Positions 51,001-63,448 of a stretch of DNA of 64,000 bases are shown here, in pieces. The DNA comes from Tetrahymena elliotti 4EA. Its lineage: Eukaryota > Ciliophora > Oligohymenophorea > Hymenostomatida > Tetrahymenidae. The notes beneath the pieces were generated by a model. That model ran no database searches. It was not told the origin of the DNA and saw only the letters and a list, made by a program, of their open reading frames with translations. Made by a program: the position numbers and the translations under genes. The stretch spans positions 1-64,000 of the forward strand of contig JH720397.1 of assembly GCA_000231825.2 (NCBI GenBank), read 5' to 3'. The number at the start of each line of letters is the position of its first letter. The first letter of the stretch is position 1.

Positions 51001-52645
51001 AACTCTCTATCTGTTGATGAAAACTCCATGATATCAGAAGAATCACAAGAATCTGTCTCTCGCTCTGTTCAAAATTCTGTTTAGAATTCTCAATCCCAAA
51101 CCAGAAATATCCAAGTCTAAAACACCTTCCAAGCTCCACAAAGATTCAAGAACCAAGATAATTACTATAACCAGGTAAATAAACAGCAATTAACAAATTG
51201 AATATTTTTTCTATCAACTTTGAAATTTTTTGAATTAAATAATTTTCATTTTTAAAAATTTAGAAGAAAGGCATGAAGATGTTCGATAAGCAAACTCAAA
51301 AACTAACTAATTAACATGAACGTACTACTACCACTACATTTGCTAACTCAAACTCATAATAACCTCATTTTACCAATAATAATTAGTCCATGAAGCAGGA
51401 TAACAACAATAAAATGCATCAATAAACTCATCCTTTCAAATAAGTGAACGCTAATCACTAGAAAGAACAGGATCATCTCCAAACTCATCAATTCGCAACC
51501 ACCACCACTACAACCTCAATAAATTCTAGCAATAAGCCCATGCAACCCCATAACCAAACAATCCCAAGCCTCAATTACACCAATAATAGCAGCCTCACAG
51601 GAACTTCTTTCACCAATAATCTAGGTAGTAGTAGTAGTAACAACAACAACTAAGAAGCCCACAATAAGCCAACAATTAAGTTCACAACAATAGGCCCGGC
51701 AACAACTAATTAGCTACATCAAGAGAGAGCATAGACAAGCAACCAGTAGGCACTCCAAAACAGTCAATCTCAAAATTCACTTACAGCTCTCAACTAACTT
51801 CACATGATGAAGAAAAGCCAACAATAAATAAATAATCAGTAAATTTCAAATAACAGTAGCAGCCCAGCAGTGTAAATGCAAAATCAACAGTAAGCAAACC
51901 TAAGTTAGAATAGTCAAACTCTCTCAATCAATCATTCGAGAGCTCAAATACATCTTCAAGATAACCAACCTCTGTTCAGTCAGGAACAAACAGTCACATC
52001 TAACACAAATACCCAAGAAACTAACAAAGTTATGGGAATTAGGGATATCACTACCAGAAAAATAGATTCTAGCACAATGAATAATAATACAAATAACCAT
52101 AGACTACATCCTAGCCTAGCTTTTAAAAACCAACCTAAGGGTTCAGACATGGATTTGGAGCACCCTTTCAATCAAAGACAATACCTTTCAAGCAATAACA
52201 CTACTAGTAATAACAATCTTTAAACTAATCCCTCTCAAGAGAGACACCTTCTAACAGATCTTTCTAAGAGTGGTAGGGTTAACCAAGAAAAAACTAATAA
52301 TTTCCTTTCCCTTAGAGGGTAAATATTTTTTTATTCATTTTACTTATTTTTTTATTAAATTTATTAACTTATGTAATTTTTAAATAATTTAGAGAGATTA
52401 AAGAGGGCAACAACAATTCCAATAACAACGAAATTCCTCCCTATCTGAAGGAAAAATCAGTTAGAAACCCAACATTCTATCTCGCTAATAAGGAGACCAA
52501 ACAAAACAATTAGGAAAGCAACTAACCTCTCAAGAAAAACAGCTTCTCTTACAGTTCGGTAAGTTCACGTGAAGGAAGTCTTGAGAAATATCAAGAAAAA
52601 CCTTTTGGGACTGAAAAAGAAAATGCAATTAGAAGATTTTACTGA
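45035..52645 (+). CDS. Giant PLU-1-like / SPOC-domain nuclear protein, about 2,351 aa, six exons
   Basis: The exons 45035-45804, 46081-46885, 46943-47593, 47653-51174, 51264-52318 and 52393-52645 total 7,056 nt and close exactly. Residues 1 to about 900 are helical repeats with recurring L..LP..L and W motifs, for example LDLPEFHRLETVKLIPKWVN and ITRCYNAHWSQMDNF, resembling the PLU-1-like region of KDM5 demethylases. A strongly charged coiled coil follows (about 890-960). Residues about 1238-1422 look like a SPOC domain (FKGSFEIQMPN, RKIRFVSGWFESE, RVAVIEWTPECKLYVIHRD) as in DIDO/PHF3-type transcription regulators. The remaining 900 residues are Q/N/S-rich, with a basic KKKKTRRRTKKR-like patch near residue 1860. 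I see no JmjC or PHD finger. Exon 1 to exon 2 (intron 45805-46080, acceptor GATGAG) is the least sure junction; a two-gene model with the second start at 46075 is possible. Confidence 0.75.
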
Positions 52646-53160
52646 AGTTCTAAGAGATTTTGACTGATAGATTGGTTTATGAAAAACCAAAAATTAGTTG
52701 ATTATATTAGTGATAGAGTAGTTAGAGTTTGTTTATAGTTATAAAAAATTAAATATATACTTCAAATAATATTATATAAAACTATTAATTAAATTAATTA
52801 AATAAATAAAATGCTTATTCTTATGTTTCAATATGAGCAGAATAGATAATAAATATTAAAGTCTCAATCTGCCTTATTTTATAATTTATATTTGTATTCA
52901 TTTTCTTTTTTTAGAGTTTCTAAAATATATTCAATTTAATTTTGTTCTTTCAAAGTTATTTTTTAAATCTACAAGTATTTTTGACTTTATGAATTTTGAA
53001 TATCTAAAGAATTTATATTATTTATCAGAAAGAAAAATATTTTTTCTCTTCAAAAAATGAAAAAGGTAATTAATTTTTGTCTTACTCTAAAGATCATAAT
53101 AAAATCTTAAGAAATGCTACTATTTTAGTTATTAGAATTCTTTTCAACTTGATTGTGTTA
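52646..53160. other. AT-rich spacer before the tRNA cluster
   Basis: This is the 3' flank of the giant gene. No gene was detected. Confidence 0.5.
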
Positions 53161-53240
53161 GATGAAGTGGCCGAGTGGTCTAAGGCGGTAGATTTAGGCT
53201 CTATTCCGAAAGGGCGAGGGTTCGAACCCCTCCTTCATCA
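53161..53240 (+). tRNA. tRNA-Leu (anticodon UAG), copy 1
   Basis: This is an 80-nt class II tRNA without an encoded CCA. The acceptor stem GATGAAG/CTTCATC is followed by discriminator A. The D arm is GCCGAGTGGTCTAAGGC. The anticodon stem is GTAGA/TCTAT around TTTAGGC, giving anticodon TAG. The variable arm TCCGAAAGGG is long, and the T arm is GAGGG-TTCGAAC-CCCTC. The long variable arm and discriminator A fit leucine. A T-run 3' of the gene serves as the polymerase III terminator. It has no intron. Confidence 0.97.
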
Positions 53241-53443
53241 GATTTTTATTTTTTTTAATATTAAATAAAATTCAAAAGCTAAATTAAACTTAAAAAGTAT
53301 GGGATTTAATTAAATGAATTATTTTAGATTTAAGAAATATTTTATTATCCTTATTCTTGCATGTCATATTCCTGTTTTTAAAGTTAAAGTTAGTTAATTC
53401 CCAGTTTAAATACTTCTTAGATTTTTCTTTAATATTTGTGCAA

Positions 53444-53523
53444 GATGAAGTGGCCGAGTGGTCTAAGGCGGTAGATTTAGGCTCTATTCCGAAAGGGCGA
53501 GGGTTCGAACCCCTCCTTCATCA
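53444..53523 (+). tRNA. tRNA-Leu (anticodon UAG), copy 2
   Basis: It is identical to copy 1 over all 80 nt. Both flanks differ beyond a short GATTTTTATTTTT-type terminator. Confidence 0.97.
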
Positions 53524-53701
53524 GATTTTTATTTTTATTAATTCAGTCTAATTAAACTTAAATCTTTTTAGAGATATCAGTAATTAGTGATTTAGATTTT
53601 TAAAATTTCAAAGAAACATTTAGTTTATTTTACTTTTAATATTCACAATATTTAATTTATGTTTTAATTACTTCAAAGATTTTTCTTGATATTTCATGTG
53701 A

Positions 53702-53781
53702 GATGAAGTGGCCGAGTGGTCTAAGGCGGTAGATTTAGGCTCTATTCCGAAAGGGCGAGGGTTCGAACCCCTCCTTCATCA
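53702..53781 (+). tRNA. tRNA-Leu (anticodon UAG), copy 3
   Basis: It is identical in sequence to copy 1 and is followed by a T6 terminator at 53784. Confidence 0.97.
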
Positions 53782-53960
53782 GATTTTTTCTTTACATTAA
53801 TTATCTTATTAATTAAAAATTATACATTTAAAGTAGTTAGATATTTGCTTTTATCTATTTTGTTATAATCCATTGTTTTAATGCAAATAAAAACAAAAAT
53901 AAATTTCTAAATTTTTTGAGTTTTAACTATTTCTAAAATTTACATATGAATTTTGTGTGA

Positions 53961-54040
53961 GATGAAGTGGCCGAGTGGTCTAAGGCGGTAGATTTAGGCT
54001 CTATTCCGAAAGGGCGAGGGTTCGAACCCCTCCTTCATCA
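53961..54040 (+). tRNA. tRNA-Leu (anticodon UAG), copy 4
   Basis: It is identical in sequence to copy 1 and is followed by a T8 terminator. The preceding GTGTGA also occurs, shortened, before copy 3. Confidence 0.97.
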
Positions 54041-54209
54041 GATTTTTTTTTATTTTTATTAATTTCATTGAAATAAAATTCGAATTTATGTAGCTTTTTA
54101 GCAAAATTAAAACTGATGATTTAACTTATTTAAATTAAATCAAATTTCCATATTGTTTTTGTTTAATCATTTTTTTTGTTTTTAAGATTTTAGTTTTTCA
54201 ATTCTTTTA

Positions 54210-54290
54210 TTTGAAGTTGCTGAGTGGTATTTGAGTGTAGGTTAAGGTTCTATTCCAAATAGGGTGAAGTTTAAAATCCTTCCTTTATTA
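54210..54290 (+). pseudogene. Decayed tRNA-Leu copy
   Basis: The stretch aligns end to end with the four intact copies (TTTGAAGTTGCTGAGTGG, then TTCTATTCC and CCTTCCTTTATTA). Many substitutions destroy the acceptor stem, the D stem and the TTCGAAC loop (TTTAAAA). A T-run still follows at 54295. It lies at the position a fifth tandem copy would occupy. Confidence 0.85.
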
Positions 54291-54418
54291 AATATTTTTT
54301 TATATTAGATTTTTTATCTGATGGATAAACTGATAAAAAGTCTTCACGTTTTGAAATTATTTTAGTTAATATATTTTGCTTGATACTATTAGGAAATTAA
54401 AATAAAAAATAAAAAATC

Positions 54419-54498
54419 TGATGATGGAGGGGTTCGAACCCTCGCCCTTTCGGAATAGAACCTGAATCTACCGCCTTGGACCACTCGGCCACATCATC
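54419..54498 (-). tRNA. tRNA-Leu (anticodon CAG), inverted
   Basis: On the minus strand this is an 80-nt class II tRNA nearly identical to the UAG copies in its D arm, variable arm and T arm. The acceptor stem GATGATG/CATCATC is compensated on both sides. The anticodon loop is TTCAGGT, giving CAG, which reads CUG. The discriminator is A. The 3' T-run lies at 54400-54415 on the complementary strand. Confidence 0.96.
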
Positions 54499-55457
54499 TT
54501 CATAGAAGTATATTAGATAATTTTGATGAGATTTATTTCGGAATAACTTCGGCCTTAACTCATTTTCTTTTTCATCTAAAATTAAATTTACCAATAAAAT
54601 TAAGATCTGTTTAACTTATACCATAAGAATTTCATAACCTTTGAAACATTCAAAAGAATAAATCAAATTTTGTAATAAATAATTTTAAATTAAAATTTAC
54701 TAAATTATAAAGAAGAATTTTAAATATGTTTAGAGGAGAAGTTGAACAAAAAAAAATGAAATAAATTCTCAATTTTATTGTTTTATCTGAGTTTGTTTTT
54801 GGATAAAGTTTATTTGGAAAGAAATATTGACAGGAAGATAGAATATATGGATTAAATATAATTTTTGAATGTAAATTGAGGACTTAAAATATATTAATTA
54901 CATGATATTTTTTGAATTTGTTTTCCCACAATATTATTAATTTTTCAAACTATTTAAAAAAATTAAAATTTAAAATCAATTTTTGTGCGGTTAAATAAAT
55001 GAAGAGAGAAGTTAACAGAAAAGAAACAAAAAAATAGAAAAGATATCAATATTTTTGATGGACAAATAGTCTTATTTATCTAAAATAAATCTTATTTTCA
55101 AAGTTAACAATTAAATTTCAAGCTATTTACATGACGTATTCAATCTTAAATTGCGGGAATAATTTTAAGAAAACTGGTAAATAGCTGTTCTTTCTGGTAT
55201 TGAATATCAACATTTTTGATTAATTTAATGCCTTTTTAGAGGTAAATATTCATATAAATAATATTTTTGCTTATTCAAAAACATCTGCTCAAATAAATTA
55301 ATTATAAAGTAGATATAAAGGAAAGGTTCTAATTCAATTTAAAACAATAATCCCTATTCTTAAAATCTGAGCATTACATTCTAAAAATCGCTCTGTATCT
55401 CTATCTATCATAATTCTGCATAAATTACCTATTAATTGAATTATTTCTATTGATTGA
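54499..55457. other. AT-rich intergenic region
   Basis: Nothing is supported here. It is the shared upstream region of the inverted tRNA and the zinc-finger gene. Confidence 0.5.
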
Positions 55458-58400
55458 ATGTACAAGCAACAACAATTGAGATATTCTAATCAGAATATTA
55501 ATAATCTCACAAATAATAAAAATGGCATGAAAGAAAAACATAGTTCTAAAGATGTCTTTTATTAAGGACAAAACAGTATACCTTAGATTTAAATTAGCCC
55601 TAGTCATAACTTGCCTTAAAGGTAAGAGCAAAATTATAATTTTTAGAAACCTATTAGTAGCATAGGAATCTAAAGTCCTGCGAATAACCATAATAATAAT
55701 TTAAATGTAGGATTATAAAACTCTGCTAATTGTTCTCCCTCTCCTTCTCGTATGAGCGCCCTGATAAATGCAAGCCAAAAATAATAGTGTAAAATTAGCT
55801 ATTTGTTTTGCAATTAAATAAATCATGAGATGAATCAGTTGAATATGGCTTGCTTGAAGCCAGACTGTTAAGCTAAAGGACTGATCTGTTGCATGTGTTT
55901 AGATGATCATTATGAACATTTAAAACACTGTATGGCATTCTAAAAAATAGTTTCGCAACTAAAAGGAAAGATAGATAAGAGCTCAAGTTATTACGATGAG
56001 AGCATAATGTCTTAAACAAGTGAAAGTAAAGATTTCATAAACCAAATCGAATAATATTACAAAGACATAAGAAATAATATTGAATAATTCTAATAGCAAG
56101 TTAATTAATATCTAGAATTGCTCAAGATTCAATATCAAAAATAGTTTTTGGTAAATAAATGCTTTCTTTTCTTCAAATAAAATACTTTCTTGGAATTATA
56201 TCTAATTAATCCATTCAGAATAATTAACTAAAAACTAAATATTTTATTTATCCACCCCTTTTTAATATTTTCTTTATTTATTTAACAAACTGTATAGATC
56301 TTAAATTTTATTTTATATAACTTACTTCCCTTATTTTATTTAGGAAAATATTGATAAAATACAATCTCTCTGCTCTAATGCTGGGACAAGCTTAAAAGAT
56401 TTTTTTGAGAAAATTGAGATTAATTCAATTATTGGTTAATCTTTGCATACAAATCCATCTACAAATTTAAAATCTGATATTAATAGTTTTCTTCTAAATG
56501 TTGAAATGGCAGAAGATTTGAAGTCCATAAAACTCAAAATTGATTCAGCTATGTCTAAGTAAAGTGAAGAAATAGCTAAATAGGTTAAGCTTCAATCAGA
56601 AAGATTGAGTCACAAATTTTAGAGATACATGAAACTCTTGAAAAATCATGACTTTAAATTTTCATAACCCTCTCAAGCAAGTAAATCTCTGAGCGGAAGT
56701 CTAAGAGAATCATAAATAAGCAGTGGATCTAATTCTCAAAGATTGAATTCTAATAAAAATAAAAGGAAGTATGAAAAGTTAATTGAAAAAGAAAATTTAA
56801 GACTAAATAAATCTCACCATTTACAAATTCCTAATTATAATATCCCTATTTCAGTTGTTACCTCAAGTGAGACAAACTCATAAAAATAAAATCTTGACAA
56901 TGCTGTTTTGCTCAGCACTCCATCTTAAGAAAATCATTTATTAAATAATTATTGTTTAAGTTTTCAAGATAAAAAAGCATTCCGAAATGGATAATTTTCT
57001 TCTTCAAGAGGTAAATTCATAAATTCTTATCGAATCTATTTATTTTTTTGGAAAAATTATTTCAAATTGAAATGCAAAAAAATAATTAAATTTATTATTT
57101 TTAGCTAAAAACCATTTAAAATTTTTTATTTTGTTTTTGATAAAAATTGCTAAATTATTAATGATAATTCAAGAAAATTTTAAATACTTTTTTATAAATT
57201 TCCTGTCTGCTTTTAAGATAAAAATCATTTAGAATTTTTATTTTTTGTTTAGAAAAATTACTAAATATTAATGAAATTATTGAAAATCTAAGATTCTTTT
57301 TTATTAATGATTTAGGAAGTGAAAGAAAGATGAATGAGTTCAACTTAAGTGATTATATAGCTTAGTCTAGCTAGAGTGGTACTCAAAGTAAGAAAGGATC
57401 TGTTTAAAAATAATTTTCAACATTAAATAATAAACAAAATATCCAATAGTAGTAAACTTTTGGGAAACCTCATGCCCAATTAGATGTTAGTATGGAATGT
57501 GAAGATGAAGATTTAAATTCCATGCAACAAAATGCTTATGCAAATCACTTGAAAAAAATCAAAGCCAGTAGTAGGTTTGTGGTTGATGATGAAGAATCAA
57601 GCAAATAATAATAACCTTTCAAACCCTAAATTTAGAATAAGTAAATGAATAACAATAATCAAGTTATAACTGATGACTAAGAAGAAGAAGAATTCGAAGA
57701 TGAAGACGAACCATATGAAGAAGACATGATTGGACGTTCTGATTATAGCTGCAGTTACGATGATGAAGATGAAGAAGATCAATAAGAGAATCATCCTAAA
57801 AACAGGAAAGACTAAAGACAAACATCTTAAGAAGAATCACAAGGGTAATAAAGTATTAAACCAAAAGAGTCAAATGAATCATCAGGTAAAAATAATAGAA
57901 AAATTTATCAAAAAGGATAAATGAATGGTATTAACAATAATAATTCAATTTCAGAGAGTAGCAAGTTAGAATATTCATCAAGTAAAAAAGCATAATAAAT
58001 GAATGAAGAAATAATGTCTTTCTAGATGTCAGCAAGAAATGAACAGAGCTAGGAAAGAATGCAATTAGATTTGCCATTTGATTAGAATCAAAAAAGTAAT
58101 AACATTTTTAATGGCATGGATTAGCAGAGAAACCTTTGTAATTCTCCAAATCAGCTTCAAAAATCTCTTTTAAACTTGAATTCAGAGTCACCTACATTTC
58201 AAAGAAATTCTGACTCATAATTATTTTCAAAGATTAATAATAAATGTAAAATTTTATGCTTTCTTATAATAATTTTAATTATTAATTGAATGAAATGAAA
58301 GAATTAGCTGCTTATTAGAATGACAGTAATAGCAATGGTAGTGCTTAGAAAACTAGTGAATATGATTAGCATAATAGGTCAGGCTCCCCAAAATCAAAAT

Positions 58401-58965
58401 AAGCTAGCACAAAAGCTACTTCTTGCTACAATCTATCTCCATCTAAAAGCAGAAGCCATTCACCAAATGTTCACATCTTAGATAACTCTCCAACTAGAGT
58501 TTTGTAACTAAAAATAATTGTTAGTTGAATTTCATGTTTCATTAATAATAATTTTAAATAAGGACTAGGTCTTCAGCTAAAAAATTCTAGAATTAAGAAT
58601 TAATGAGTAATGAGTAAAATAGAGAAGAATAAAAGAGGAATGAAGAAATAGGAAATTCAAATACAAATGAGGAAAGATATTATAATGATTAAATGATGCA
58701 CCTGGAATAGAGCGTATAGATTCTTGAAAACTAGTAATTCTCAGCTCAAAAAGTGTCATAATAAAAAGAGAATATGCTTAACAATTCTAAATAATCTCTT
58801 TAATCTGGATCTGCTTTGAATTAAAACTCAAATAGTGGTTCAAAAAATAAATCAAGAAAAATGAAGCGCTCTTAGGGTTCAAGAATTTAAGAGTCACTAG
58901 ATTAATTGAAAGTAGAGCACAATAGCTAGTAATCATCAAACAATCCTTCAGGATAGAAAGCTTGA
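55458..58965 (+). CDS. B-box-like zinc-finger protein with acidic Q/N-rich tail, 964 aa, five exons
   Basis: The exons 55458-56150, 56344-57010, 57316-58245, 58302-58503 and 58563-58965 sum to 2,895 nt and close in phase. The start is MYKQQQLRYSNQNINNLTNN. Residues about 111-158 contain a Cys/His-rich module (CKISYLFCNQINHEMNQ, then CLKPDCQAKGLICCMCLDDH and YEHLKHC), a divergent B-box-like zinc-binding pattern common in ciliate proteins. A helical region follows (170-340; NVEMAEDLKSIKLKIDSAM). The rest is low-complexity S/N/Q, with an acidic block (EEEEFEDEDEPYEEDMIG). No RING or catalytic domain is seen. By analogy with B-box proteins a protein-interaction role is likely; nothing identifies the partner. 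Confidence 0.72.
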
Positions 58966-61430
58966 AAATAATTTAAACTGATCAGAATATATTAAATTTA
59001 ACTTACAAAAATCTTACAATAAATAAACCCAGATTTTCTATAACCACTACTTTATATATTCATAAAGAGCTCCTAATAGTGGTAAAGTGGGTCAAATACT
59101 CCTTATAAACTAACAAATTTATTCACCTTATTTATCTATCATTTAAAAATTCAAATGTTATTTTATTATGATCAAAAAAATTTACTCATTTTTTTTAAAA
59201 AAAATTAAAAAATTATTTGTTACATCCATCATTTCTGTCATTCTTTGTGATTAACATATCAAATTTATTTTTTTCAATTTATTTACTCACACCAATGTAA
59301 CAATTCACTTTCTTTGATATTCAGATTAAAATAAAATAAGCTTTCCCATTTATTCATCCAAAAAGATTCATTGGTGAAGATTTATCAATTTTATGATTAC
59401 CACTTATTTAAACTTTCCCTATTTAAGGAGATATTATGCAATTTTTCTTACAATAAATTTTTATGTAATCGGAGTTAGATTTTATCCTATTTAAATTTAA
59501 TTTTTAAATAAATGTAAAAAAATATCTTTGATTCTTAAGCTTTAATAAAATTTGTGGATTTTGAGTAGTAATTTCATTCAGTTCATTTTGGTAGAAATTC
59601 TTTTAAAACAATAAATAGAGCTCATCCCACTAACAATTTTATTAAATTATATTTGAGTAGCTAACATATTAACAAAATACACAAAACGCTAATACAGATA
59701 AGCAGCAAAGAAATTAAAAAGCTAATTTGGATAAAAATCAGAAATAAATTAAAAAAATATTTTGATAAGATAATAAATAACTGCAATTAATAATAATCTT
59801 GTGATAAACATTTTTTTATATAGAATTCTAGTTGAGGCAATTATTGATATTTCAATATTTTTTAGTGGATGGCTCATTAATAGATTCTGGTTAATTTACA
59901 ATAATAAAAGTACATACCCCTAGAAAATTGCATTTAATTAGATAAAGAATTAAAGTGACTCACTCCTTATTAGAAGTACATGCTATATAAATCAAGAAAA
60001 CCAAATTACTTTTTAAGAATATAAAAAGAAAAAATTTCGAAGAATATTTTGAGCCTCTTTACATTTTTTAGAGAAATTTACTTTTCTATTTAAACAAAAT
60101 GATAAAAAGATAGATAATAGATAAAATTAGAAACATTTGTAGATTTGGATTTTTTTGTAAAGCATATTTAAAATAAATGATTAACCAAGGGGCAAATTAC
60201 TAGAAGATTATAACGTGCTAATAATTTATAACTTAATCAATAAAACTAATATACAAAAAATTGATGAAGAAAAGAGAAAGCAAAAATCAAAATCATCGAA
60301 AATATTGAGAAAAAGCTTAGGTAAATTTTTGAGTAATTTTCTAACTAGAAGTAAATTACAAAAGCTTATTATATAGATATTGTATATATATAGACAGATA
60401 GCAACACAACAAAGGGTTTTAATTAAATTAAAATGCAACATTCTAGATTATTTTACTTGCTTACTTGCTTACATTACTTACTTGCTTGATTATTTTATAT
60501 GAAAAATGAGAGTAGAATCTTTTAATTTTAGTTTATATTTTTAAATTTTTTATTATTCCTTTATTTTTAATATTTTTCTGAGTTTCAGCTGATATTTAGA
60601 AAGAGAAAGAGAGGTTTTCAAAGGTAAATACTATTTTTACTTTAAAAAAACTTAAATTAAAAATTTTTTGTGTTAAATTTTTTTACTAAGTTGAATTTCT
60701 TTATTTTGGAACATAGTTAACTACTTGGTCATATTTTCTCAAAATCAATTTCAAGCGACTAATTAAATCTGAAAAATATATTTTGTCTGTTCTATTAATA
60801 ATAAATGTTTATTTTAGTAACGGTTAATGAAATTAGTAAAATGCATAGAGCTAAATAAATTCTTAATTTTTAAATATTTGATTGTAAAAATCAGCAGTTA
60901 CTCTAATGGTAATTACTTTAATAATAAATGTTTTTTCATTTCTAAAAAGAAACTTTTTCTGAGATTAACTTTCTAAAAATAAATTTAAGTTACCTTCCTT
61001 CTTTATTGAATCCATTAAATTTATCATTTATATTTCCTAGATGCTTTTAGAGGAACTTCAAGGTATCATTCAAGTATTTCAGACCTAAAAGTTGATTTTC
61101 AGCTAGTTATTTTTGAAAAATACAAAATAAATAAATAAATCAAGGGATTTTTTACCAAAGAAATAGATAGAGTAAAAAGAGATTATTTTCAAATTAAATT
61201 TGAAAAAATAAGATTAATTTAAAACACCACTAGTTTTTTAAATTAAAAACAAAATTGTTCAGTAGTAAGGAAGTAATAATTATTATATTCATTCCTTTTA
61301 AAGCATTAACAGCTTTCATTTTTTAATTTTAGAAAGTTTTATTAAGCAAAGAAAAATTGATTTTTTGTTGAACAATTGGTTCAAACATAATATTTTAACA
61401 ATAGGATTTTAATTTTATGGAATAGTTAGT
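58966..61430. other. 2.5-kb AT-rich intergenic region
   Basis: No gene is supported. A CTTA/CTTG repeat tract lies at 60456-60488. Confidence 0.45.
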
Positions 61431-62110
61431 TACCAACTGCCATTATACCAACAAGGGAAGACTGAAGTGAATCAAGTAATATAAAAGTAGATCCCATTCT
61501 TTTTTCGAGGTCGAAGGATACAGATTCTATTCTACACAAATGGAAAAATGTTTTATATTAAAGTTATTCAAGCCCTGAGTGCTGTACGTAGGGGAAATAA
61601 ACAAAAGATCTTGTTTCATTTATAAAGTTAGGAAGAATTTATAAACTCTAAGATGGTTTCAGTATTGAAGATTGTTTATTTTTTTGTTGCCCTTCCATAC
61701 TTAAATTTGTTTGATTTTAGGATACCATAGAAGCAATACTATTCATTTATGAGTTTTATTAATAAGCTGAGTTAGGCTCTAAAATGCATTAACCATTGAT
61801 AGGATCAGAGTGACCTTTTACAAGAAAATAAAAGTAAAAACATGAGGCAGCATAGTTATTCAAAAAACAATCTAAGCCAACTGCCCAAAATAATGGATGA
61901 GAGTTGGGATTTTATGGGTCAGGGAATGATATTAAATCGATAGAAACATATCCAAAAATGTTTCTTTAATATAATGTTTTTCCTACAGTACTACTAATCA
62001 TTTCAAGATTCATATTGGGCAGAGATTATTAAGGTCCTGAACACCCTATAACTCTATAAAGAGAGCCATTTATTCTATCGTATGACCCAAGAACCTATAT
62101 TAAATAATGA
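61431..62110 (+). pseudogene. Decayed protein-coding gene, unidentified
   Basis: Protein-like sequence appears in successive frames. First comes SYQLPLYQQGKT, then in another frame DPILFSRSKDTDSILHKWKN and LVSFIKLGRIYKLQDGFSIE. After an acceptor-like TTTTAG at 61720, a frame from 61721 to TGA 62108 reads DTIEAILFIYEFYQQAELGS and ends LGRDYQGPEHPITLQREPFI, LSYDPRTYIKQ. That last frame is interrupted by in-frame TGAs at 61811 and 61898. Base composition is less AT-rich than its flanks. Frame shifts plus stops suggest a pseudogene. I recognise no family. Confidence 0.45.
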
Positions 62111-63448
62111 AAAATGTAAGTAAAAAAATAAACTTATTAAGTTAGTAAGAAATAGTGTAAAGTATAAAGATGTAAAACTCAAAATCCTGAATTATATTTA
62201 AGATAATCTTTAGCTTTTGTTGCAAAAAGTTAAATTACAATTTGAAGTAGTAATGTATTGAAAAATTCTGATTACTTGAATAATCAGAAATTTTTTGGAT
62301 AATCAAGTAATTTGTTTGGAGTTTTAGGAATAACCAAAACAGAATTGATTAAATAAATTCAAAAATAAAAATAAACTTTTAATTTTATTTTTTTGAGTAA
62401 TAATTTCATCATCATCAATTAATAAATAATCAAGTAAAACTCATTTGAGATTAAATAAAGCTAATCTATTATTTCAAGTAAATTCCTAGTACCTCCTTTT
62501 CTTTTTTAAAATTATTGTAAAAATACCTTTTGATTATCTTTCAATAGAAATTTTAATAGGTAGATTTATTTATTTCAATAATTTTTTCATTTGTTTAAAT
62601 GCTTTTTGCTAAAAATTCTTGAATGATAGATAGTTGAGTATGAGCATAAATAAATTTATGATTCCTTCTTTGTTTGAAAAATGTTAACTAATTTTTCTTG
62701 TATTTGCTAGTATTTAGTTTTTGATTAATTTTTTACAACTTTGATTATTAGATCAGAAAATTAAATTACTGCCAACAATTTACCTACCAAAAATTTTCAA
62801 CTATAATAGATAATAAATCCTATAACAGAGTTCTTTTACATTTAATTGTTTGGTGAAAAAAACACTAAAATCCTTAATTTAGATATTAATTTGCTAATAA
62901 ATATTTATTTATTATTTTTTGTGCAATTTGATCATAGATTAAAATTGTAATGATCTATCTATTAATCAATCAATCATAACCTTATTTTTATTTGTAATAC
63001 ACACTCTTCTCCATTAAAAATGATCATTGAGGAGTAAATATTATTTGATAGAAAAAAAAAATTGAACACAAAAAATAAAAAATTGTCTTGAAAAAATGAA
63101 ATGTAATGAGATAAAATAAGTGAATTAGAAATAATTTAATTCTGATTTCCTTTAATTGTTATTTATTATAAATTATTTATCATTCATTCACTCTTTCTAG
63201 AATAGTGTTCATTGTTCTTCAAATGTATTTTTAAAATATGGCCAGTGTTATAATAATAAATAAATTATCAATAGTTTGGAAAAATAAACGCTCACTGTAA
63301 GAACATTCATTTAATATTGTTTGTCAGAAAAAGCTTGTTTAATTTGGCTTGTTTTTTCAATAATATTCAATTAATTTTTCCATTATCAGTCAAAAACAAA
63401 GAAAGCAGATTACTTTATTTTAGAGATAATAGGAATTCTGAATAATTA
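62111..63448. other. AT-rich intergenic region
   Basis: No gene is seen. The left part is continuous with an open but unconvincing frame that runs to 62261. Confidence 0.45.

Noticed and set aside
53077..53551. Open frames reading DEVAEWSKAVDLGSIPKGRG across 53077-53268 and 53357-53551, and a similar minus-strand one at 54397-54594
   Set aside because: They are translations of the tRNA-Leu genes, not proteins.
57597..57924. Minus-strand hydrophobic frame and a plus-strand basic frame inside the zinc-finger gene
   Set aside because: Both are alternative-frame shadows of exon 3 (57316-58245).
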